Shown here piece after piece: positions 40,119 to 49,874 of a DNA stretch of 64,000 nucleotides (positions are counted from its first letter, which is position 1; each line of letters starts with the position of its first letter). Location: contig JAHGAU010000010.1 of NCBI GenBank assembly GCA_019925105.1, forward strand, positions 1,302,001 through 1,366,000, read 5' to 3'. The position numbers and the translations under genes were made by a program. Below the pieces are notes generated by a model. That model made no database searches. It was given only the letters and a program-made list of their open reading frames with translations, and was not told where the DNA came from. The DNA comes from Niebla homalea. Its lineage: Eukaryota > Ascomycota > Lecanoromycetes > Lecanorales > Ramalinaceae.

Positions 40119-40596
40119 ATGACAAAGCGCACAAAGAGTATGTTGACATTGACATCTAATTGGGATTTACTGATTTCGATGTGTACAGAGGTCGGCGTGA
40201 CCGGCAAGTACGGGACAAGGCAAGTTGCTCCAATAACACCAACTCGGAAGCCTGGTCATACCCATCCATGATCTGACCTATTCAGATATGGAGCTTCTCT
40301 ACGAAAGCAAGTCAAGAAGATGGAGATAACCCAACACGCCAAATACACGTGTACGTTCTGCGGGAAGCCCACAGTGAAGAGGCATTCAGTCGGCATATGG
40401 ACCTGCAAATCATGCAACAAGACAGTTGCTGGAGGAGCATACACCGTATCGTAGGTGAACCACTTGCTGCAAGCGATATGGCGACATCCTCTCTTGCTCA
40501 TGGTCCCCAAGGTACTGACCTCCTACATTCAGAACACCCGCTGCAGCGGCTACGAGATCAACGATTCGGCGTCTCCGAGAAATTGCGGAGGTCTGA
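40119..40596 (+). CDS. RPL43: 60S ribosomal protein eL43 (L37a)
   Basis: CDS: join(40119..40137, 40189..40219, 40286..40450, 40533..40596), 92 residues, exactly the family length. It is a zinc-binding protein of the large ribosomal subunit. Exon 1 is 19 nt (MTKRTK). Junctions rebuild [20 protein letters not shown], then [20 protein letters not shown], the second zinc pair in [20 protein letters not shown], and [20 protein letters not shown] at the end. The four zinc Cys are present as CxxC and CxxC. Intron 2 (40220-40285) begins GCAAGT, not GT: a GC-AG intron with an otherwise perfect AG|GCAAGT donor. Identification is firm. Confidence 0.97.
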
Positions 40597-41565
40597 TTGA
40601 AGAGGATACGAATCAATGTCCTGATACCACATGCAATCATCGATATGCTCCCTTACGGATCGATATCGCACTCTTAGTCCATAGCATTTGCTCCGAAAGA
40701 GCTTTATCAAATTTCAAAAATGCGGACTTGAGTCCGATCTTTCCCCCTTTGAGTCTCTCGAACTTCCTCGACGGCAGGCGACTTCGCTGTTGCTCCTATC
40801 CTGGACCTTCACAGTCATCGAGCTTCTTCCGTAATTTGCATGAATATCACGCTCTGCATCGATCGAACCGCTACGCACCGCTCCGATTCACAGAGCACAT
40901 TGATTAATGGATGAATCGCGGTTAAGGCAATGTGATCTGTCTATAGACTTCATTTGTTGCTTACGATGTGCTCTAGCTGCAAGGAAAAATCGCACACTTC
41001 AATGGACTGTGATTTTAACGATTACCATTCTAAACGAGCACTTCCCAGGACGGGTTGACGTTGCAGACGATAGCACAAGATAAAGTCTGAAAAAACATTC
41101 CGCCACTAGACAGCGAAGATCTCGCGACTGGGGATCCTGCAATCAATCTGCTTCGGCGGTCAACCACGAGATACGTAGCAAGCGACTTCTGCCTGGCACT
41201 GGACGTTATCACGTTATCCCTAGATTCAATAACTGCAAGGCTCCTGCGTCTGGTCTACAGTCACGCAAACTGTTATTTCTCTACAATTTAAAGCATTCAT
41301 GCTTGAGACTTCCACATCTCGTCACTTACATACTCACTCCTATCGCAATGGTACTTTTGTGTGCAGAAAGACCAAACTCTGGGCGGTCTCAGTGGAGCAT
41401 GCATTAGCGGCTTCGCTAGCGTTGAGGAACAAAACGGCAATCCGCTGCTGATCTTTCTTTCGTCTTTACACTTCGAATCTGTGCCAAGACAGACCTCTTT
41501 ACACAACTTCATGACTCCTTCTTGTACTACTTCTCTACACTTCTCTATTTTGACTGACAACCATC
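40597..41565. other. Intergenic, upstream of RING-PHD gene
   Basis: About 970 bases between RPL43 and the RING-PHD gene, both on the plus strand. The part from about 41420 is C/T-rich and probably the leader of the downstream gene. No coding exon or RNA gene was recognised. Confidence 0.5.
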
Positions 41566-43449
41566 ATGTCAGAGACTTGTATCGTCTGCCTCGGAGATCT
41601 CGGCGAAAATACCAATGATCCGCCACCGTCTGTGGTCCAAGCTGTCAAGTCACCTGGCCCAGATGACGGCTCTACAGCCGCAGTGCCCCCAACGTCAACA
41701 TCGCCCTCCCGGTCTGATGACAGCGACAACGCTCTCATAGCTCACTTACTGCCTTGTGCCCACAACCTACACAACGAATGCCTCAAGCCTTGGGTAGAGC
41801 GAGCGAACAGTTGCCCGATTTGCCGGCAGAGCTTCAACAAGGTCGAACTGACCGCTACCGTTGGAGGTGAGTCATCCTTCAGACTACAAGTCCATCATGC
41901 TAACAGAAGTGCGATAGGAGAGATAGTATCTTCCTATTCGGTCAGCGACCGGACCCAAGTAGCCGAAGTTGATCCGTCGATGATCGTCGACGAAGAGTAT
42001 GAAGAACCAGAAGACCGACCATGCCCTGTCTGTCGGGATGATGACCACGAGGAAGTCCTCTTGGCCTGTGATGGCTGCGACGCATACTATCATACCTATT
42101 GCGTTGGCCTGGACGAAGTTCCGGTCGGCCACTGGTTCTGCGACTCGTGCGAGACCCAAAGGGCGATCGAGAGCGTTTGCCCGACCAGTGGGGAAAGGCC
42201 TGTCGTGAGATCACACAATACCTCCGATAGACGCACGCGAGCTCAACAACGACGACTGCGCAATCGAGTCCAAGCGTCTTCTTCAAATTGGGCTCGCGTG
42301 TGGCAATCTGTGTGGGACAATTTGAATCTCGACCTGGATTTTCCCTTTGATGAAGATACCGACTCTCTGCGGATTGATAGATCTCAGAGAGCGGCTTCAC
42401 AGCGCCGCGAGTTTCGACAATGGGAAAGAAGACTGCAAGTGGCCGAAAGTCAAGGTGGAAGGAATCGATTCCGAGAAACCGCACCTCTTCTAGACATTCG
42501 CGCTCAGCGCGAGCAAGCTCAGCAACCAGACGAAGAAACCAACGAGGAGATTCGAGCTTGGAATGCCTTCGAAAAAGCCAAAGAGATTGACGCCCATCCT
42601 TCCCCCAAAAGAAAGAGGAAATCCGCAACTACCTCGCCTTCTGAGGCCGAGCCACTTGTTCAGCCCGAACGTCCTTTGAAGAGGCCCCGCACGAGGCGTG
42701 TTGCTGAGAATGGCACCCCATCATCCAATGCACCCGCAGACTCGAGACAAAGCTCACTGCCAGGGTCTTCATCATCCCGCCCTCACCCTGCCAATGCGGC
42801 AAACACCCATGGCACTGGCCCTAGTTTTCTACAGTCCATGCTACGCGAAATCGAGACTTCGACTGGGTCTGACGATACCAGAACGCCAGCTCGACTCCTT
42901 GTTCAACCAAATCATGCATCTCCTCAGCCTTCGTCTCCTGGCGCCTCTCCTACGAGTTCGAATTACGCAAGTCCCCGGGCAAGGTCCATCACCCCTCCTC
43001 CGTCTACATCCCCACGTCCTGCCTCGCCAGTCGGTCTTACATCCAAAATCGAGCCGGTCTTCCCTCAGCCCGAATACTCTCCGAGTAGCTCTCCCGTCGA
43101 CGCATCGCTAGCTCATCGATCCAAGGCAGAACAAAAGCGTCAGCCTCGATCATCATTACAAAGCTCTAGCCCCGCAAGAGCTGAAGATACTTCACCAACC
43201 CGCAACAACATGCCCTTTTCCACAAAGGCGGATCTTCAAAAGATGGTCTCAACCGCGCTCAAGCCACACTATCAAAGCAACGTCATTTCGAAAGATCAGT
43301 ATACCGATATCAATCGCAGCATTTCTCGATTGCTCTACGATAAAGTTGGAGGAGCTGGCTATGTCATTGGTAAAGAACGAGAGGAATGCGAAAAGCTTGC
43401 CAAGGACGAAGTCATCAAAGCTGTTGGAGGGCTTACAACCTCGACCTGA
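41566..43449 (+). CDS. RING- and PHD-finger protein (PHRF1-like)
   Basis: CDS: join(41566..41866, 41918..43449), 610 residues with a 51-nt intron. The N-terminal RING finger has CIVCLGDLGE near residue 5 and LPCAHNLHNECLKPWVERAN then CPICRQSF. A PHD finger follows (CPVCRDDDHEEVLLACDGCD, YYHTYCVGLDEVPVGHWFCD). RING next to PHD is the PHRF1 arrangement, suggesting a nuclear E3 ubiquitin ligase tied to chromatin or RNA polymerase II. The middle is Ser/Pro-rich with NLS-like KRKRKS and KRPRTRR. A conserved-looking C-terminal block (FSTKADLQKMVSTALKPHYQ, then DINRSISRLLYDKV) resembles the Set2-Rpb1-interacting type helical domain of such proteins; that last point is inference. The intron has no stop and is a multiple of three, so reading through it adds 17 residues. 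Confidence 0.85.
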   Translation: MSETCIVCLGDLGENTNDPPPSVVQAVKSPGPDDGSTAAVPPTSTSPSRSDDSDNALIAHLLPCAHNLHNECLKPWVERANSCPICRQSFNKVELTATVGGESSFRLQVHHANRSAIGEIVSSYSVSDRTQVAEVDPSMIVDEEYEEPEDRPCPVCRDDDHEEVLLACDGCDAYYHTYCVGLDEVPVGHWFCDSCETQRAIESVCPTSGERPVVRSHNTSDRRTRAQQRRLRNRVQASSSNWARVWQSVWDNLNLDLDFPFDEDTDSLRIDRSQRAASQRREFRQWERRLQVAESQGGRNRFRETAPLLDIRAQREQAQQPDEETNEEIRAWNAFEKAKEIDAHPSPKRKRKSATTSPSEAEPLVQPERPLKRPRTRRVAENGTPSSNAPADSRQSSLPGSSSSRPHPANAANTHGTGPSFLQSMLREIETSTGSDDTRTPARLLVQPNHASPQPSSPGASPTSSNYASPRARSITPPPSTSPRPASPVGLTSKIEPVFPQPEYSPSSSPVDASLAHRSKAEQKRQPRSSLQSSSPARAEDTSPTRNNMPFSTKADLQKMVSTALKPHYQSNVISKDQYTDINRSISRLLYDKVGGAGYVIGKEREECEKLAKDEVIKAVGGLTTST

Positions 43450-43933
43450 TTGGTATCACGGGTCTCTACGTGTGGTGATAGATGACATTCACGGTGTATC
43501 TGGTGGCACGGCAGCTTTTGTGCCTACTTTCCTCAGATATACAAGATCATCGTGAGCGTGGCGATCTGGTGGGAAAGCGGTCGGGAAGGGGTTCGGTTAT
43601 GATACCCATGGGCTGTTCATGATCTGGGAATCTTCGTGGTGCCATTTTCCGTTACATAGCATCAAATATCATCTTTCGTTTCAACGTCACTCTGGAAGCT
43701 CATTTTGCATTGCAATTCTAGCAATGACCTGTTCGTAAAGCCGCACGAAGAAATGTATTATTTCCCAAAGCTGTAGACTTCTCGTACATGGTAGTTGCCC
43801 CAGTGCTGGCATCCAACGCCCAAACCATCACGCTAACTTTATCACTCATTCACCAGTTCGACCATGCCACCCAAGCATTCCGTAGTCTGCGTTACGGCAT
43901 CTCATGGACCAACAAAGATGAAACCCTTGATGA
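43450..43933. other. Convergent intergenic region, no gene seen
   Basis: Between the ends of the RING-PHD gene (+) and ESS1 (-). No coding signal was recognised other than the 10-nt last exon of ESS1 at its right edge. Confidence 0.55.
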
Positions 43934-44689
43934 CTACTGTAGCCTGAGAGAATGTAAGCCAATGATGATGAACAGCATCGTCTGGAGGAAGGCTGCACTC
44001 ACCTCTCGATCAAATGCACACCGCTAGCCGTATCGACCGGCCCAGTGATCTCCCCAGGTTTGAGCGCAAAGGCTGCTTCTTCGAACTCCTTTTGCATGTC
44101 GCCTCTCCCAAAGAATCCCCTAAAACGGGCGCAGCCATGTCAGCGAGTGCCTCCCTCTTGAACTTGACACAAGCAACCCCCATGGTCCTCTCCAGGCAAA
44201 CAAACATGAGCAAAGATGAACGTCCAGACATGAGGGGGGGTCTGATGGAGGAGCGACCTACAAATCCCCCTTCTTCCTCGCACTGCTGCAATCGCTCTCG
44301 CTCTTCGCCAGCTCCCCCAACTCCTCCCCGCCCTCTTTGATCCTCCTCTCATACCCCCTCAGGATCTCCAGCGCCTCCCCCTTCGTCCTCGTGATGTTTT
44401 CCTCTTTCCAGCTGCTGGGCCGTCGACTGCCTTCATGCTTCACCAGCAAGTGCGCCGCGCGGATCTTGCCCCCGCTCTCTGTCTCCTTGCGGGAGGAGTG
44501 GGTGGAAGAAGAAGAAGGGGGCGGGAGGGCGGAGGAGTGATGGGCGGCCATGTAGGCTTTGAGGAGGGCGGGGTCGGTGCCGGTGGGGGGTTCCCAGCGG
44601 GATTCCTTGTCGGCGGTGTTGAAGTAGTAGGGGAGGTTTTTGGAGTTGGAGTGGCGGACCTCCCAGGAAGGGGGCAGTCCAGTGGCCAT
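43934..44689 (-). CDS. ESS1: Pin1/Ess1 WW-domain peptidyl-prolyl isomerase
   Basis: A phospho-Ser/Thr-Pro isomerase that acts on the RNA polymerase II C-terminal domain and mitotic proteins. CDS: complement(43934..43943, 44003..44119, 44262..44689), 184 residues, introns of 59 and 142 nt. The WW domain is at the start ([20 protein letters not shown], then [12 protein letters not shown]). The parvulin domain begins [20 protein letters not shown], with the phosphate-binding Arg pair, and continues across intron 1 as [20 protein letters not shown] and [20 protein letters not shown]. The last exon is only 10 nt and supplies the third base of Arg plus LQ and the stop. The start is the ATG of [10 protein letters not shown], the family start. 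Linker between domains is Ser-rich and longer than in human Pin1. Confidence 0.95.
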
Positions 44690-45209
44690 TGGAGGAGTTT
44701 TGCTTGGGATAGGTACGGATTGATTGAGCCTTGGGGAGGTGGGAGGAAACTCGTGGGACAATCAACGGGATTTGTTCGTGCGCGAGATCAGAGCTCTATG
44801 TAGCAAAAGCGCAGAATGCAGATCAGTGCTGAACGCGAAAAGAAATGTAGCAAGAATGGACACGAATTCTGTTGAGTAGTACGGTATATGCCAGTGACCA
44901 GGTTGGTTGGCAAAATACGAGCAAAAGACCTCCTCCGCCCCCTCTGTGCCCCGCAGTCTCGCCCGTATCCAGGCACAACAAAGCGGGCCGAAGTTTCCCC
45001 GTATTCTAACTGTGGACTAGTCTGGGCTTTTCTCTAGGTGCGAGCTTTATCAATCATTCACAGCCCGTCCTACCTATTCATTCTTTCAACTCCCTCGCGA
45101 AAATCTTCACACTCTCCGCCAGAAGTCCCGACGGACGACTCTCAATAACTCACAACAAGCACGACTCGCCCGAAAGTCGATCAGTTCAACCGAGTCTATC
45201 AACCTCAAC
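44690..45209. promoter_or_regulatory. Divergent promoter region, ESS1 / RPB9
   Basis: A 520-bp upstream region shared by two genes that both serve RNA polymerase II (a subunit and a C-terminal-domain isomerase). The RPB9 side is C/T- and A-rich in the last 150 bases. No factor site was called. Confidence 0.5.
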
Positions 45210-46089
45210 ATGTCCTCACCCATCCGCTCCTACGAAGACGAACCCCCCGAAGAGCAGCCCAAAACCCAGGAACAAATCTCCTTCCGCTTCTGCCGCGAGT
45301 GCTCCAACATGCTCTACCCGAAAGAAGACCGCCTGACCTCGAAGCTCATGTTCGCCTGCCGCACCTGCCAGTTCAGCGAGGAGGCCCAGTCGTCGTGCGT
45401 CTTCCGGAACAACATGTACAACACCGTGGGCGAGACGGCGGGGGTGACGCAGGATGTGGGAAGTGATCCTACGGTGGGTTGTCACCTTTCTCTTTCTCAG
45501 TGTCGTTGGAATGATGGTGAGGAGGAGGAGGAGGAGGATTGGCTGCTGCCCATGTGTTGCTTGTGTGGATGTGAGATCGAGGATGAAGAGGAGGGGGACC
45601 AATCTGACGAGCATGATGGCACGATGGTGGGTGGGGAGGGGAACTGCGAGGCGTCACGATATGCAAAAGAGACGAGGGTGGAAGATGGGGGCTTCAACAT
45701 GGCTTGGATGGCGCAGATGGAGGAAGATGAGCAAGATGAGGCCACAGAGGGTGACGACAACGGTTTGGAGAGTGGTGATGGTGGAGCAGAAATGAGCTGG
45801 GATCCCTCAAGATTCTGCAGATGACCTGTCCCAAAGCGTGCTGGCAATATGGCTGACTGACGCATTTCTCTCTCTCTAGCTGCCCCGCTCGAACAAGGAA
45901 TGCCCTCACTGTCACGAGACGGAATGCGTTTTCTTCCAGAGTCAGCAGCGGAGTGCAGATACAGGAATGGTGAGTCATCTGTGTCTCGAGCAGCCAGTTT
46001 TCATGTCTTTTAGGCTTAGGGATGGTGGATCTGACGGCCTACAGAAATTATTCTACGTCTGTTGCACTTGCGGGACGATCTTCAAGTAG
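45210..46089 (+). CDS. RPB9: RNA polymerase II subunit Rpb9
   Basis: CDS: join(45210..45473, 45880..45969, 46045..46089), 132 residues, introns of 406 and 75 nt. Rpb9 affects start-site choice and elongation fidelity. The N-terminal zinc ribbon is [20 protein letters not shown] with the second pair in [15 protein letters not shown]. Exon 2 begins the C-terminal TFIIS-like ribbon ([30 protein letters not shown]) and exon 3 finishes it ([14 protein letters not shown]). All eight zinc cysteines are present. The first intron is by far the longest in a confirmed gene here and stays open in the upstream frame for 116 codons; a read-through product would lack the second ribbon. The spliced form is certain from family match. 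Confidence 0.95.
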
Positions 46090-46383
46090 GCACAAAGCCG
46101 TTGGAGCGACATGTGAGCAAACCAATTTATAGCGAGGTGTTGGTGGAGTACGCCGAGATTCGAACACCAAATCTGATCATTACTTTCGATGATATCCAAG
46201 GAGTTGAGACTGTCTAGATGTTTTCATACCATGCTTTCCTTGCCATTCGACATTGCTTGCGCCATTGCTATGCCGTCTTACAATGCATCGCTATGCTTGC
46301 AAATCTATGTGCCCCCCAGAGCAGAACTTTTGAGTCAGCAGCCCAGAATGTAAGGAATCCGACCAAATCACCGCAGCCGCCTC

Positions 46384-47477
46384 TCACTCCCCTCGCAAGC
46401 CCATCATCCTCCTCCTCACACTCGCATTCACCACGCCCCCAATCCCAAACGCAGGAATGACCCTTGCCATCCTAGCAGCACTACTGCCCAACCAATCCCT
46501 CCCCACCCTCCTCACTCTCGACGCTATACCCACCACATTGCCTGCGACATTCGGCCGATTATAAAGATCCAACCCCCACAAATGCAACGGCGTGCTCAGC
46601 AGCTGGATCCCCGCCGGGGCCAGAAACTGCGCCACATTTGCGCGACTCACCTGCCTCTCCAGCTCCCCCGTCATCGGCAGCAGTGGCGCGATGATCGGGG
46701 GCAGATTGAAACTCGCAAAGATGGTCATCGAGTCCCTCAGCGCGAACAGCGCATAGCTCGCCAGGGGCACCGCCCGCGCCCCAGCCCCAGCCCCGGCCCC
46801 AGCCCCTGCGGCTCCTCCAAACATCTTGGCGTACTGGCTGTCCTTGAGCAGGCAGAGCGACATGTTCACCGTGGACGTGGCGGCGAACTTGGTGGGGCCC
46901 GAGGTGGTGGCGGCGGCGGGGCGGTCGGCGATGGTGGATTTGCAGGTGTCGACGGTGTTGGCGGTGAGGTAGGTGCCGAAGTAGAGGGCCGAGACGAGGA
47001 GGGCGGGTTTGGAGGTCAGGAAGCGGTGGGGGGCGAAGAGGAGGGTGGTGAAGGAGGAGCGGAGGGAAGCGCGGAGGCTGCAGCGGGAAGAGGCGCGTTC
47101 GATGATGGCTCTGTGTTTTGTTGGATCGAGATGTCAGTGCCTGGGGGGGGGGGAGGGGGAGGGGGAGGAGAAGGGGGATTGTCCATGGTAAAGGAGAATC
47201 AGAGATTTTTGAGTTGATGAAGGGCTGCTGTCGCGGCTTACCGATCAATGATGGCGATGAAGGGTGAGACCAGTCCGGAGGCGCATGCTGCTGCCGTGAA
47301 GTCGGATGTCACTCTCCATGGGAGATCCTGTGTGTTCCACGATTCCACATGTGGAGGCAGTTTGGATGCTGGCAGTGAGCGGGCTCGCGTAGGGGCCACT
47401 AGGTTCGGAGGTGAGGTGAGATGAGCCTTGTCTGCCAAAGCATTTCCTGGACCGTCACGGTCGATGTTGCGCGTCAT
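46384..47477 (-). CDS. Fungal membrane protein of unknown role (possibly mitochondrial)
   Basis: CDS: complement(46384..47110, 47242..47477), 320 residues, one 131-nt intron. The junction gives SPFIAIIDRAIIERASSRCS in phase. Conserved-looking blocks include FTAAACASGLVSPFIAIIDR, SKPALLVSALYFGTYLTANT, PTKFAATSTVNMSLCLLKDS and YALFALRDSMTIFASFNLPP. These short, moderately hydrophobic spans with Pro and charged turns recall mitochondrial carrier-type membrane proteins, but I saw no clear carrier signature (PxD/ExxK/R), so the fold is not settled. An Ala/Gly repeat (GAAGAGAGAGAGARA) sits mid-protein. I do not recognise a named family. Confidence 0.8.
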
Positions 47478-47729
47478 TGCATAAGAAGCGCCTTGCCCAG
47501 CGGGAAGCCTTCCATGCTTGAGGATTTGTAGGATAGGAGAAATGTCAGATGCCTCCTTAGTTGTGCGGAGGTACGCGCTTTGGCAAGAAAAAAAAGTTGG
47601 TGGAGGCTTGGCAGGGGCTCTATTTATATATCAGAAAGAGGATCCCTTTCTGCACGTCAATGAACCCTTTCCACATCTCATGAACAAATTGAAAAAAGGC
47701 ATCAAGGGATTACACCGCATTGACTCTAT

Positions 47730-49160
47730 CTAGAATATATCATTGGACTGCGTATCAACTTTTCCCGCTTTTCCGTGATCAGCTGCCGAGAAGCTGTTGG
47801 GCGTTAGATTCACAGCCCCTGCGAGCACCAACTGTAGAGACGGTGTGAATCAGTAGAGATTCCGAATGAGTTCCGAATAGAAGAGAAGACTCACCGCCCG
47901 ACTTAGATCCTCGATGAGATCGTCCGCATCTTCTATTCCCACACATAGACGTATGATATCTTCTGGCATGGCCCTCTCCTTTCTCGTCTTCGCATCTATG
48001 CTTGCATGGCTCATTCGGCAAGGCATACTAATCAGACTGTTGACACATCCAAAACTTACACTAATAGCCCAGAGCTTCGCTGACTCTACGATCCTCTCAC
48101 TGACATCTATATCCCCTGTTTCAAAAGATAGCACAGCGCCAGCGCCACGTGCCATCGAATTATGCAGATCATACTGCGGATGTGATCGTAATCCAGGATA
48201 GCGGACTCGAAAGCCATGGGCTTCAAGAAACTCTGCTATTCGATATGCGTTCGATTGCTGCTGCTCCATTCGCACTTTGAGAGTTTTGATTCCTCTCATC
48301 AGAAGCCATGAGTCGAAGGGAGCGAGACCACAGCCGCTAGCATTGATTGGGAAGTAAAGTCTGTCTCCGAGTGCCGCATTATTCACCGCCAGGACTCCGG
48401 CCATGAGATCGTGATGCCCAGATAAATACTTGGTGCCACTTTCATAAACAATGTCGGCCCCGAGTTCAAGAGGATTTTGTAGGTAAGGGGAGAGCATGGT
48501 GTTGTCTACGGCGACAAGCGCTTTGGGATTCGCTGCGTGAGTCGCCTGTGCGATTGCGGGTATGTCGACGATCTTGATCAATGGATTGGTGGGTGTCTCA
48601 AGGAGGACCATGGCAGTACGGGAAGAGAGCGCTTTCTGCACCACTGAGGGATCCGTTGTGTCCACATGATGAACGATAATCTCGTTGTTGGTTGACAGGT
48701 ATTTGAGGAGTCGATTTGTACCTCCGTATAAATCGTCCCCGGTGACCACCTCGTCCCCAGGCCGCAGAAGACGTGTGATGACGTCTAGAGCTGCCATGCC
48801 TGATGTTACAACTAGTGCTCGCTCGGCGCGCATGATCTTGGCCAGGTGCCGCTCGAGATGTGTCCTAGTCGGGTTTCCTGATCGCGTGTAATCGTACTCG
48901 CTCCCACCAGAACCGGACGTCTGCTTGAAAGTTGCTGACTGGTATATTGGCTGACTACTGGCATTGTACTGGTCTGTGCCTTCGGTGTAAACCAATTCTG
49001 TCGCCAAAGCATATTTCTTGCCATTGCGTGGGCTTGAAGGTGCTGGCGAAGGTGGAAGGTTGTGCCCATCAAGGTCGATGTTCGAAAAGGCTTTTCCGAG
49101 TGCTTTTGCTGAGTTTCGAGACCCACGGTCTCCACTGTCCGTTGGAGGACGTTGATCCAT
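47730..49160 (-). CDS. STR3: Cystathionine beta-lyase
   Basis: A PLP enzyme of the Cys/Met metabolism family. CDS: complement(47730..47831, 47895..49160), 455 residues, one 63-nt intron. It most likely splits cystathionine to homocysteine, pyruvate and ammonia in methionine synthesis. Key segments: YTEGTDQYNASSQPIYQSAT, YDYTRSGNPTRTHLERHLAK with the PLP-phosphate Tyr and Arg, ALVVTSGMAALDVI, DLYGGTNRLL, LLETPTNPLIKIVDI, VAVDNTMLSPYLQNPLELGA with the PLP Asp, and the Schiff-base lysine in SGTKYLSGHHDLMAGVL. The GHHD wording after the lysine favours beta-lyase over gamma-lyase. Exon 2 supplies the final LVLAGAVNLTPNSFSA. The first 45 residues are a polar extension. Confidence 0.93.
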
Positions 49161-49874
49161 GTTCGTTAGTCTTCCTTACTTTGCACCGATTGTTGCTCAT
49201 CTGCGATGCTGTTCTCCGACTCACCGCACGATCGATGTGCAATATATTTGAGTGATTTTGCAAAACTATCGCTGGAACTGTGAAGGGGTCGATTGACTAG
49301 TTATGTTAGCAAACCTTCCACGATCGTCTTTCCTAGCAAGGGTTTGTTGGATCTTCACACTCCAAAGTGACTACGCTGATTCAGGATATGACGCCATTTC
49401 GATACCCTCAAGCTAGGCCATATTTAGGCTTTTTTGAATAATGATACATTATGATAGCCCGCAACAACTGATATGCGTAAGGCATTCGAGGATTCAAGAG
49501 AGACAATCAACTAAAGTCCAGAAATTATCTGATTTCCATCGAAGATATATACATGTCTCCAAGCCTGTCGCTGGGCCACGCCGCTATGCTTTCCCAAATA
49601 TACTTTCTATAGCCCTGATAGACCGGTATTACAATGTCGAAGGGCACAATGTACACCAAAAACCCAACGTAACACGTACCTTGGACGTCTTCCACGAATG
49701 GCGTATTTAGCTCCCTCTTCCATTCCCATGTGATGAGGTCTCGGAACAATATCGAGGTTTGCCCGGTGAAAAGGAAGAACAACGGTGTCCGATTTCCTTT
49801 GGCATGATCTGCGGCTAGAAATCATCGATGCTCTCCATTACCAAGAGTTAGGCCTGCCCCCATCACCAGAATAA
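49161..49874. other. Intergenic, upstream of STR3
   Basis: About 700 bases between the STR3 start and the MSP1 stop, both minus. It should hold the STR3 promoter. An 85-codon frame at 49525-49782 (-) was considered but has no family match or splice support. Confidence 0.5.

Noticed and set aside
46120..46190. Sequence GAGATTCGAAC resembling a tRNA T-arm
   Set aside because: Neither strand gives a pairing T stem, acceptor stem or D arm at proper spacing.
46559..47248. 229-codon minus-strand and 211-codon plus-strand frames over the membrane protein gene at 46384-47477
   Set aside because: Pro/His/Arg- or Gly/Glu-rich shadows; the 320-residue spliced product has coherent hydrophobic spans and phase.
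49525..49782. 85-codon minus-strand frame with hydrophobic stretch upstream of STR3
   Set aside because: It starts and ends without splice support, and nothing in it was recognised; more likely promoter sequence.
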